Below, piece after piece: positions 9,129 through 15,631 of a stretch of 42,358 nt of DNA. The notes beneath the pieces are model-generated. The model was given only the letters and a program-made list of their open reading frames with translations. It did not search any database and was not told the DNA's origin. Every line of letters begins with the position of its first letter. Position 1 is the first letter of the stretch. The stretch lies in contig CAMOIC010000009.1 of the NCBI GenBank assembly GCA_946615965.1, forward strand, positions 1 through 42,358, written 5' to 3'. The translations under genes and the position numbers were made by a program. This DNA comes from UBA3700 sp002372775 (GTDB lineage: Bacteria; Bacillota; Clostridia; Christensenellales; UBA3700).

Positions 9129-9626
9129 ATGAAAAAGCACTTTTTCTTTAAGCAAAAAACATGGATTAGCCTTGCATCAATCGCAATCATTATTATATTG
9201 ATGGCTTCGATAATTGTCAATTTTTTGGCAATCTTCAGAGTTGGTAATATGATGTCAATACACTATGAATTAGATATTGTTGCAATTGTGATTATGACTC
9301 TAGTTATTGCATTTTTAGTCTGCTTTGTATTCTTATCTGGGTACACTTTTAAAGAAGATTATTTTGCTCTTAACCTTGGCGTTATGGTATTAAAGTTTAA
9401 ATATGATGACGTGTTGCTTATGAGAACAAATAGCGATAAGTCAATGTTTATATTATTCATGGAAACTAATGAAGAAAAAGCTGATGTTAAAGATGAAGAA
9501 AACAACTTAAAGGCAAATATTTTACAAATATTTGTATCTAAAGATAACGTTGATGCATTCATCTCAAATATTAAAAAGCATAATCAAATGGTTCCCGTAG
9601 AAATCATTACGGAGGAGAAAAGATAA
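9129..9626 (+). CDS. Two-helix membrane protein with a PH-like domain
   Basis: The start at 9129 gives 165 residues. An upstream in-frame ATG at 9108 lies inside the promoter and would add seven residues (MRVIIAT), so it is rejected. Two membrane helices (about 11-33 and 47-68) are followed by a soluble beta-rich part beginning GYTFKEDYFALNLGVMVLKF, the pattern of bacterial PH (bPH) domains. Function is unknown. Its stop overlaps the rdgB start by one base (TAATG), and it is the first gene of the four-gene operon ending with typA. It appears to be translated from a leaderless mRNA. Confidence 0.7.
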   Translation: MKKHFFFKQKTWISLASIAIIIILMASIIVNFLAIFRVGNMMSIHYELDIVAIVIMTLVIAFLVCFVFLSGYTFKEDYFALNLGVMVLKFKYDDVLLMRTNSDKSMFILFMETNEEKADVKDEENNLKANILQIFVSKDNVDAFISNIKKHNQMVPVEIITEEKR

Positions 9627-10213
9627 TGATAGCCGTTGTAGCTTCAAATAATGCTCATAAAATCGTAGAAATCAAGTCTTATTTAAAAGGCCAGTTTGAT
9701 GACATTAAGTCTCTAAAAGATATGGGCATAAATATTGAAATTGAAGAAAACGGAAACTCGTTTTTGGAAAATTCTTTAATTAAAGCAAGAGCTATATCTA
9801 ATCTTACACACCTTCCAGCAATTGCTGATGATTCAGGTTTATGTGTAGATAGCCTAAATGGTGAACCAGGGATTTATTCTGCAAGATATGCAGGAGAACC
9901 TTGTAACGATGAGAACAATAACGATAAACTTCTTAAAGTTCTTAGCGAAAAAGGTTTAAATGATGAAAAGCAAAGAACTGCACATTACACTTCTGTTGTT
10001 GTACTTGTATACCCTGATGGCAGTTACAAATATGGCGAAGGAAAAGTTGAAGGAACTATTCTTCACGAAAGAAAAGGTAATGGCGGCTTTGGATATGATC
10101 CCCTATTCTATTGCTACGAATTAAAAAAGACATTTGCCGAAATTACTTTAGAAGAAAAGAATACAGTAAGTCATAGAGCAAGAGCTTTAGACGATTTACT
10201 TAAGAAACTATGA
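9626..10213 (+). CDS. rdgB: XTP/dITP diphosphatase (RdgB/HAM1)
   Basis: This 195-residue house-cleaning enzyme hydrolyses dITP, XTP and ITP to monophosphates so they are not put into DNA or RNA. Visible family motifs are SNNAHKIVEIK (substrate loop near the N-terminus), ADDSGLCVDSLNGEPGIYSARYAG, GNGGFGYDPLF and SHRARAL near the C-terminus. The length is normal. A GGAGG-type ribosome site lies in the end of the upstream gene, and the 3' end overlaps the next ORF by four bases (ATGA). Confidence 0.96.
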   Translation: MIAVVASNNAHKIVEIKSYLKGQFDDIKSLKDMGINIEIEENGNSFLENSLIKARAISNLTHLPAIADDSGLCVDSLNGEPGIYSARYAGEPCNDENNNDKLLKVLSEKGLNDEKQRTAHYTSVVVLVYPDGSYKYGEGKVEGTILHERKGNGGFGYDPLFYCYELKKTFAEITLEEKNTVSHRARALDDLLKKL

Positions 10214-10671
10214 AAAACGTAATTGTAATTTCAGACAGTCATGAAATGATGCCAAGAGATGATGCTCTATGGCAAGTTCTAGATGAAGCAGATTATATTA
10301 TTCACTTAGGTGATGGAATAAAAGATATAAACATTCTTAAACAGATTTACGGAAAAGAAAAAGTTATTTATGTTTTAGGTAACTGTGACACTTATAACGG
10401 CGAACCTTTTAAGATTGTAGAAATCGAAGGAGTAAAGCTTCTTTTAACACATGGACACAAATTTGGTGTTAAAAATGATTTGACAGACTTAGCCTTCGAG
10501 TGTAAATATCAAAACGTGCAATATGGTTTCTATGGACACACGCACATTGCAAAGGTGGATGAAATTGAAGGTGTTACTTTAATTAATCCAGGTTCTATAG
10601 GTTTTGGAAATTCATATTGCTATGTAAACATAGCGAAAAACAATTTAGTGTACAAAATAGTACAACGATGA
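10210..10671 (+). CDS. YfcE/MJ0936-type metallophosphodiesterase
   Basis: This 153-residue calcineurin-like phosphoesterase shows every metal-binding block: SDSH (residues 8-11), HLGDG, LGNCD, THGH, and FYGHTHIA followed by NPGSIGF. The small single-domain size fits the YfcE/YmdB-like group, which cleaves phosphodiesters with two divalent metals; the natural substrate is unknown. Translation is probably coupled to rdgB. The rdgB-yfcE order is common in Firmicutes. It ends with TGA, showing that TGA is a stop here. Confidence 0.93.
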   Translation: MKNVIVISDSHEMMPRDDALWQVLDEADYIIHLGDGIKDINILKQIYGKEKVIYVLGNCDTYNGEPFKIVEIEGVKLLLTHGHKFGVKNDLTDLAFECKYQNVQYGFYGHTHIAKVDEIEGVTLINPGSIGFGNSYCYVNIAKNNLVYKIVQR

Positions 10672-10680
10672 GGATATATT

Positions 10681-12507
10681 ATGCAAAGAAAGGATATTAG
10701 AAATATAGCTATAATCGCACACGTTGACCATGGTAAGACTACCCTAGTTAACCAACTATTAGTTCAAAACGGAACTTTTAGAGCTAACGAAACTGTTGTA
10801 GATAGAGTTATGGACAGTGGCGATATCGAAAGAGAAAGAGGAATCACAATCTTAGCTAAGAACACATCAGTAATGTATAAAGGCATTAAAGTTAACATTA
10901 TTGATACTCCAGGACACGCTGACTTCGGTGGAGAAGTTGAACGTATTTTATCTATGGTTGATGGTGTTGTTCTTTTAGTAGACGCTGTTGAAGGTTGTAT
11001 GCCACAAACAAGATATGTTTTAAAGAAGGCTTTAGGTCTTAGCAAATCTGTAGTTTGTTGTATCAACAAGATTGATAGAGGCGGCGATCCAAACAAGGTT
11101 ATTGACGAACTTCTTGATTTATTCATTGAACTTGGTGCTAATGATGAACAATTAGATTTCAAAACTGTATTTGCTTCAGGCAAGCAAGGTTGGGCTTCTA
11201 ATGACGCTACAGTTCAAGGAACAAACATGGATCCATTAATGGATGCTATTATCGAGAATATCCCTGCTCCAGAAGGCGACATGAACAATGGTTTACAAAC
11301 TGTTGTATGTAATATTGAATATGACGAATACGTAGGTAGAATTGGTATTGGTAAGATTAACCGTGGTTCTATTAAGTCTGGACAACAAGCAGTTGTATGT
11401 CATAGAGATGGAACAACAACTCAAGTTAAGATTGCTAAATTATATCAATTCGAAGGATTAAAGAGAGTTGAATGCGATTCTGCTTCCTTAGGCGACATCG
11501 TTGCTATAAGCGGTATTGAAAACTTAAATATCGGTGAAACAATCTGTGCTGTAGATCAAGTTGAACCACTTCCATTCGTAGCTATCGATGAACCTACACT
11601 ATCTATGAACTTCTCTGTTAACAATTCTCCATTCGCTGGAAAAGAAGGTAAGTTTGTTACATCTAGACATTTAAGAGCTAGATTATTCAAGGAAGTTGAA
11701 ACAAACGTTAGTATGAGAGTTGAAGAAACAGATTCTCCAGATTCATTCAAGGTATATGGAAGAGGCGAACTTCACTTATCTATCCTTATCGAAAACATGA
11801 GACGTGAAGGATACGAATTCCAAGTATCTCGTCCAAAGGTTATTTACAAAGAAATCAATGGAAAGAAATGCGAACCAATCGAAGAATTAGTTATCGACGT
11901 ACCAGATGAATACGTTGGTGCTGTTATGAGCAAGGTTGGTGGCAGAAAAGGTGAATTAACAAAGATGGAACCAGATGGAAGAGGCGGCACAAAGCTTGAA
12001 TTTAGAATTCCATCAAGATGTATCATCGGTTACAGAAGCGAAATGCTTACAGATACACGTGGTTATGGTGTTATGAGTCACGTTCTAGTTGGATATGAAG
12101 AATACAAAGGTGATATCCCAGAAAGAACAAGAGGATCTATCGTTGCATTCGAAGATGGTGTTTCTACAACATATGGTCTATTCAATGCACAAGAAAGATC
12201 TACCCTATTCATCGGACCTGGTGTTAAAGTTTATGAAGGTATGATTGTTGGTGAAAACTCAAGAGAAGAAGATATGCCTGTAAACGTATGTAAAGAAAAG
12301 CATTTAACAAACTGCAGATCAAGCGGTTCTGATGAAGCATTAAAGCTTATTACACCTACTGTTATGTCTCTAGAACAATGCCTAGAATTCATCAAAGATG
12401 ACGAGCTTGTAGAGGTTACTCCAAAGAGCATTAGATTAAGAAAAGTAATCCTTAGCAAGGCCGAAAGAATGAGACAAGCAGCTCGTGCAATGCGCGAAAA
12501 TAACTAA
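10681..12507 (+). CDS. typA: GTP-binding protein TypA/BipA
   Basis: This 608-residue translational GTPase of the EF-G family acts on the ribosome during 50S assembly and stress. The G1 motif is AHVDHGKTT (14-22), G2 includes ERERGITI, G3 is DTPGHADFGGE and G4 is NKID. Domains II and III and the BipA-specific C-terminal domain follow (GRGELHLSILIENMRREGYEFQVSRP; later GPGVKVYEGMIVGENSREEDMPVNVCKEK with the KHLTN block). The length is normal. A GAGG ribosome site lies seven bases before the ATG, ten bases after the preceding gene. It closes the operon; no clear hairpin terminator was found before the tRNA promoter. Confidence 0.97.
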   Translation: MQRKDIRNIAIIAHVDHGKTTLVNQLLVQNGTFRANETVVDRVMDSGDIERERGITILAKNTSVMYKGIKVNIIDTPGHADFGGEVERILSMVDGVVLLVDAVEGCMPQTRYVLKKALGLSKSVVCCINKIDRGGDPNKVIDELLDLFIELGANDEQLDFKTVFASGKQGWASNDATVQGTNMDPLMDAIIENIPAPEGDMNNGLQTVVCNIEYDEYVGRIGIGKINRGSIKSGQQAVVCHRDGTTTQVKIAKLYQFEGLKRVECDSASLGDIVAISGIENLNIGETICAVDQVEPLPFVAIDEPTLSMNFSVNNSPFAGKEGKFVTSRHLRARLFKEVETNVSMRVEETDSPDSFKVYGRGELHLSILIENMRREGYEFQVSRPKVIYKEINGKKCEPIEELVIDVPDEYVGAVMSKVGGRKGELTKMEPDGRGGTKLEFRIPSRCIIGYRSEMLTDTRGYGVMSHVLVGYEEYKGDIPERTRGSIVAFEDGVSTTYGLFNAQERSTLFIGPGVKVYEGMIVGENSREEDMPVNVCKEKHLTNCRSSGSDEALKLITPTVMSLEQCLEFIKDDELVEVTPKSIRLRKVILSKAERMRQAARAMRENN

Positions 12508-12552
12508 TAAAAATTAACACATAGAAAATTGCATTTTATTTGCCTAAAATTG

Positions 12553-12581
12553 TTGACTTGTCATTTTAACTTTGTTATACT
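12553..12581 (+). promoter_or_regulatory. Promoter of the tRNA cluster
   Basis: TTGACT (12553-12558) and TATACT (12576-12581) have an ideal 17-base spacer. The predicted start is about 12588, 14 bases before the first tRNA. Confidence 0.85.
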
Positions 12582-12601
12582 TTTTAGGCATTTAAGAATG
12601 T

Positions 12602-12675
12602 GCGAGTGTAGTTCAATGGTAGAATATCAGCCTTCCAAGCTGACCGCGTGGGTCCGATTCCCATCACTCGCTCCA
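12602..12675 (+). tRNA. tRNA-Gly (UCC)
   Basis: The cloverleaf is complete: acceptor GCGAGTG pairs with CACTCGC, the anticodon loop is CTTCCAA (UCC), the T-loop is present, and CCA is encoded (12673-12675). First gene of the cluster. Confidence 0.96.
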
Positions 12676-12682
12676 ACAATAT

Positions 12683-12759
12683 GGGTCTGTAGCTCAGCTG
12701 GATAGAGCATCGCCCTTCTAAGGCGGTTGTCGGGGGTTCGAATCCCTCCAGGCTCACCA
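12683..12759 (+). tRNA. tRNA-Arg (UCU)
   Basis: The acceptor GGGTCTG pairs with CAGGCTC (including G-U pairs). The anticodon loop CTTCTAA gives UCU, for AGA/AGG codons, which are the main Arg codons in these genes. CCA is encoded. It follows tRNA-Gly after seven bases. Confidence 0.95.
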
Positions 12760-12764
12760 TTGGT

Positions 12765-12842
12765 GGTGGGTATAGCTCAGCTGGTTAGAGCGCTAGTTTG
12801 TGGCACTAGAGGCCAAGGGTTCGAATCCCTTCATCCACCCCA
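12765..12842 (+). tRNA. tRNA-His (GUG)
   Basis: The anticodon loop TTGTGGC gives GUG. The extra G at position -1 (12765) faces C73, the histidine identity element. The acceptor GTGGGTA against CATCCAC has a G-U pair and an A7:C66 mismatch next to the T-arm. CCA is encoded. Confidence 0.94.
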
Positions 12843-12873
12843 ATTATAAAAAGTCCACAACAAATACCATCGT

Positions 12874-12948
12874 AGGGGTATCGCCAAGCGGTAAGGCAAC
12901 AGACTTTGACTCTGTTATCCGTAGGTTCAAATCCTGCTACCCCTGCCA
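12874..12948 (+). tRNA. tRNA-Gln (UUG)
   Basis: The acceptor AGGGGTA pairs with TACCCCT, the anticodon loop CTTTGAC gives UUG, and the discriminator G and CCA are encoded. Confidence 0.95.
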
Positions 12949-12977
12949 AATTGAAACTTTAAAACATAATAACTAAA

Positions 12978-13053
12978 GTTCCATTAGCTCAGTTGGTAGA
13001 GCACTTGACTTTTAATCAAGTTGTCCCGGGTTCGACTCCCGGATGGGGCACCA
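12978..13053 (+). tRNA. tRNA-Lys (UUU)
   Basis: The anticodon stem TTGAC/GTCAA-type arm holds the loop CTTTTAA (UUU). The acceptor GTTCCAT against ATGGGGC has two U-G pairs. CCA is encoded at 13051-13053. Confidence 0.95.
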
Positions 13054-13068
13054 GGAAAAATAACACGT

Positions 13069-13152
13069 GCGGGTGTGGCGGAATTGGCAGACGCGCTAGA
13101 CTTAGGATCTAGTGTCTTCGACATGGGAGTTCGAGTCTCTTCACCCGCACCA
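13069..13152 (+). tRNA. tRNA-Leu (UAG)
   Basis: This class II tRNA of 84 nt has a long variable arm. The acceptor GCGGGTG pairs with CACCCGC, the anticodon loop CTTAGGA gives UAG, and CCA is encoded. Confidence 0.95.
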
Positions 13153-13181
13153 ATTTTTTCTTAGTAAACCATCCCAAATAT

Positions 13182-13256
13182 GCGGGAGTGGCTCAGTGGT
13201 AGAGCGTCGCCTTGCCAAGGCGAATGTCGCGAGTCCGAATCTCGTCTCCCGCTCCA
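13182..13256 (+). tRNA. tRNA-Gly (GCC)
   Basis: The acceptor GCGGGAG pairs with CTCCCGC, and the anticodon loop TTGCCAA gives GCC. CCA is encoded. This is the second Gly isoacceptor in the cluster. Confidence 0.95.
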
Positions 13257-13276
13257 AAAAAAGTAATAAATTTTAG

Positions 13277-13305
13277 TTGTTATATTAAATAAAGTATGAT
13301 ATAAA
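13277..13305 (+). promoter_or_regulatory. Possible separate promoter for the last tRNA-Lys
   Basis: TTGTTA (13277-13282) and TATAAA (13300-13305) have a 17-base spacer. The predicted start (about 13312) is eight bases before tRNA-Lys(CUU). The 63-base gap before this tRNA is the longest in the cluster, which fits an internal promoter. Confidence 0.45.
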
Positions 13306-13319
13306 TAATATGCTCTAAT

Positions 13320-13395
13320 GCGCCTTTAGCTCAGTTGGTAGAGCACCTGACTCTTAATCAGGGTGTCCGGGGTTCGAGCCCCCGAAGGCGCACCA
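13320..13395 (+). tRNA. tRNA-Lys (CUU)
   Basis: The acceptor GCGCCTT pairs perfectly with AAGGCGC, the anticodon loop CTCTTAA gives CUU, and CCA is encoded (13393-13395). With the earlier UUU gene, both Lys isoacceptors are in this cluster. Confidence 0.96.
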
Positions 13396-13402
13396 TATAA
13401 AA

Positions 13403-13437
13403 ACGATCAATTTAAATTGGTCGTTTTTTGTTTTTTT
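13403..13437. terminator. Bidirectional terminator between the tRNA cluster and the DUF2971 gene
   Basis: The imperfect palindrome ACGATCAATTT/AAATTGGTCGT (13403-13424) is followed by T6GT7 on the plus strand and TTTTT on the minus strand. It ends the tRNA transcript and the convergent DUF2971 gene, whose stop lies inside the T-run. Confidence 0.85.
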
Positions 13438-14338
13438 AGATTATTTTTAACGTTTTATATGAAATTCTAGTATTTAAATAGTCATCTACTTGCTTATATA
13501 GTTTATACCCTTTCTTTTGTGAAATATTTAAGATTGTATCATAGTTTTCATCACTTATTTTTTTCCCAACATATATTGCCTTTATTTTGGCCTTATATTG
13601 ACTGTTTGAAGTTCCAATAATGCGTTCCTCTTTTTGAAAAGCCCATTCTGATCTTTTTGTACTAAACGACTTAATTACATAATCTTCTACCATTTGGCGG
13701 AAATCTTTCCTATTAATATAGTTTTCAATAGTGGCTTTAATTATAAAGACAATTGGATTAAAATCTCTAACATTCTTATAAGTAACTCTTCTTAAATACT
13801 CTACGGAATCTTCTATTTCGTATTCTATAACAACACCTTTATATGCATCACCATACATTGTCCACATAACCTGATTGTCTTTAATAGGCGTTAAGGAACC
13901 AATTCCTATTTTTTCTCTTACAGACAGCAAATCTTTCAAATATGAATAAAACTCTTCCTTATGATCATCCATTTCTTTTAATAACTTATTCACGCCATTC
14001 TTTAACAACAACTTTTGTTTAATAGGAAACTTATGAATACTACAATACTCGTCTATCGCCTCAGACATATTATTTCGAATTAATATTTTCCTTATTTCTT
14101 CCTTGTGATGCTCATCTTTAATATTTAATATTTTATATAAAGTATATGCAGTGTTTTTTGCCGTAATACTTTGGAAACTATTAAACCCCTCTTCACTTTT
14201 TAATTCGGCTAAATCAAAATTTATAGCCCCCTCAAATTGATCATCTAATTTATCTGCATTACAAAGATAAATATATTCATGATTTAACATATCAATTGTG
14301 TTATTGTTAATCGCGCAATACTTATATAGCAATTTCAT
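13436..14338 (-). CDS. DUF2971 domain protein
   Basis: This 300-residue soluble protein has the DUF2971 pattern: LYKYCAIN near the start, a DQFEGAINF block (usual form NDPFE), VMWTMYGDAYKGVVIEYE (usual form WshYadnhkGvci.f), EWAFQKEERII (usual W.yEkEwR) and IYVGKKIS near the end. The family's biochemistry is not established; such genes are scattered among accessory loci, including defence islands (family knowledge). It stands alone, convergent with the tRNA cluster. A GAGG ribosome site lies seven bases before the ATG. No integrase or repeats flank it here. Confidence 0.8.
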   Translation of the reverse strand: MKLLYKYCAINNNTIDMLNHEYIYLCNADKLDDQFEGAINFDLAELKSEEGFNSFQSITAKNTAYTLYKILNIKDEHHKEEIRKILIRNNMSEAIDEYCSIHKFPIKQKLLLKNGVNKLLKEMDDHKEEFYSYLKDLLSVREKIGIGSLTPIKDNQVMWTMYGDAYKGVVIEYEIEDSVEYLRRVTYKNVRDFNPIVFIIKATIENYINRKDFRQMVEDYVIKSFSTKRSEWAFQKEERIIGTSNSQYKAKIKAIYVGKKISDENYDTILNISQKKGYKLYKQVDDYLNTRISYKTLKII

Positions 14339-14584
14339 CTAGATACCTCATATTATTTAGTCAATATTAATCATTCCTCAACAGAACATATTCATAAATA
14401 ATGTATAAAGGAGATAGTTAAAATCTCCTTAAATATTGTGTAAAATCGAAACATCAATACATATCATATTATACACAAATATCAACATCCGTAAGACAAA
14501 AATAATACATCTTCATTCAGGATAACAAATGAATTACTTTGATTCTTATTAAACAAGTATTATAAATGTTTCTTAGAATGATTT
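14339..14584. other. Non-coding gap with one short hairpin
   Basis: No gene is visible in these 246 AT-rich bases. A perfect 8-bp stem AAGGAGAT/ATCTCCTT (14408-14430, 7-nt loop) lacks a strong T-run on either strand, so it is not called a terminator. Confidence 0.6.
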
Positions 14585-15394
14585 TTATAAAGACAAACAG
14601 TCTAATGCTAACATAATAACAAATCCAGCAAAAAACGACCATACCCCATAATGATCATGCCCTTCTGAAGACATTTCAGGAATCATTTCCTCAACAACAA
14701 CGTAGATCATACAGCCAGCAGCAAACGCTAATGCCCATGGCATTATGCCTTGTATTTGCATAGCCAAAAATAAGCCAAATAAAGCAGCAAACGGTTCTAC
14801 AATGCCCGATAACATTCCAAACAAGAACCCTTTCTTAGAAGAGCCCGTAGCGCCCTTTACCGGCAGAGACACTACCATACCTTCTGGAATATTTTGAATA
14901 CCAATACCAATCGCTAACAATAATGCTCCCATTAATGCACTGCTGTTATCTAATTGAGATAATGCAACACCGAACGCGATACCAACAGATAAACCCTCTG
15001 GTATATTATGGATTGTAACGGCCAAGAACATCTTTGATGTTTTAGATAACTTTACAGTATTAATTCCCTCTTCTTTATTTTCGCTTACATGGAAGTGAGG
15101 AACCACCTTATCTACAATCCATAAGAAGACTGCACCTAATAGTATAGATATAACCACAATTGCCCATGTAGGCATATATGAAACATCAGATTCTATTGCT
15201 GGCAAAATCAAAGAAAAGAATGATGCTGAAAACATTACGCCCGCGGCAAAACCTAAAAATATTTTATTCAACTTTGGTGATATTTCCTTCTTTCTAATAA
15301 AGAACACACATAACGCACCAATTGTTGTACATGCAAATATTAATAAAATACCAATTATAGGATATGCAAAATCTGGCATACTACCTCCATCCAA
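14585..15394 (-). CDS. ZIP-family metal transporter, GufA/ZupT type
   Basis: This 269-residue membrane protein has about eight helices. The binuclear metal site is visible in TM4 (HNIPEG, about 141-146) and TM5 (IQNIPEGM, about 172-179). The TM5 histidine of ZupT is Gln here, as in the GufA subgroup that includes the structurally known BbZIP. A His/Asp-containing loop (PHFHVSENKE) and a late GHDH motif could bind Zn or other divalent ions. It probably imports Zn, Fe or Mn. It overlaps the HMA gene by 14 bases, making it the last of a four-gene unit. Confidence 0.92.
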   Translation of the reverse strand: MDGGSMPDFAYPIIGILLIFACTTIGALCVFFIRKKEISPKLNKIFLGFAAGVMFSASFFSLILPAIESDVSYMPTWAIVVISILLGAVFLWIVDKVVPHFHVSENKEEGINTVKLSKTSKMFLAVTIHNIPEGLSVGIAFGVALSQLDNSSALMGALLLAIGIGIQNIPEGMVVSLPVKGATGSSKKGFLFGMLSGIVEPFAALFGLFLAMQIQGIMPWALAFAAGCMIYVVVEEMIPEMSSEGHDHYGVWSFFAGFVIMLALDCLSL

Positions 15395-15629
15395 ATAATG
15401 ACTTTTCTGCTTGCTCCTTATTAAATGATGTAATCCTATATCCTGTTGGAGCTAATGCTTTTTCAAAATCCTCTTTACTAAACTCTCCTTCAGCGATAAC
15501 TGTTAGTTTATTTGTGATATGAGAAGCTTTTGCTTTCTTTAATCTAAAGCTTTCTTTTATCTTTTGCTCTACGTGCATTTCGCACATTCCACACATCATA
15601 CCATCTATTCCTATTATATACCTATTCAT
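15381..15629 (-). CDS. HMA-type heavy-metal-binding protein
   Basis: This 82-residue single-domain protein of ferredoxin-like HMA type has the motif GMMCGMCE with Cys13 and Cys16, the usual Cu/Zn-binding CxxC. Such small proteins carry metal to transporters or sensors. It sits two bases after the ABC permease gene and overlaps the ZIP gene, so it is co-translated with both. A short tail (AEKSLFGWR) follows the domain. The metal is not determined: CGMC suggests copper-type ligands, but the ZIP partner suggests Zn or Fe. Confidence 0.88.
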   Translation of the reverse strand: MNRYIIGIDGMMCGMCEMHVEQKIKESFRLKKAKASHITNKLTVIAEGEFSKEDFEKALAPTGYRITSFNKEQAEKSLFGWR

Positions 15630-15631
15630 AA

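Noticed and set aside
10764..11183. Open frame on the minus strand inside typA
   Set aside because: It is fully antisense to a clear GTPase gene and shows no recognisable domain or ribosome site; shadow frames like this occur under most genes here.
14408..14430. Hairpin AAGGAGAT/ATCTCCTT as a terminator
   Set aside because: No strong T-run follows on either strand, and no gene ends beside it.
13396..14584. Integrated element behind the tRNA cluster
   Set aside because: Only one non-housekeeping gene is present; no integrase, attachment repeat of a tRNA 3' end, or phage gene was found.
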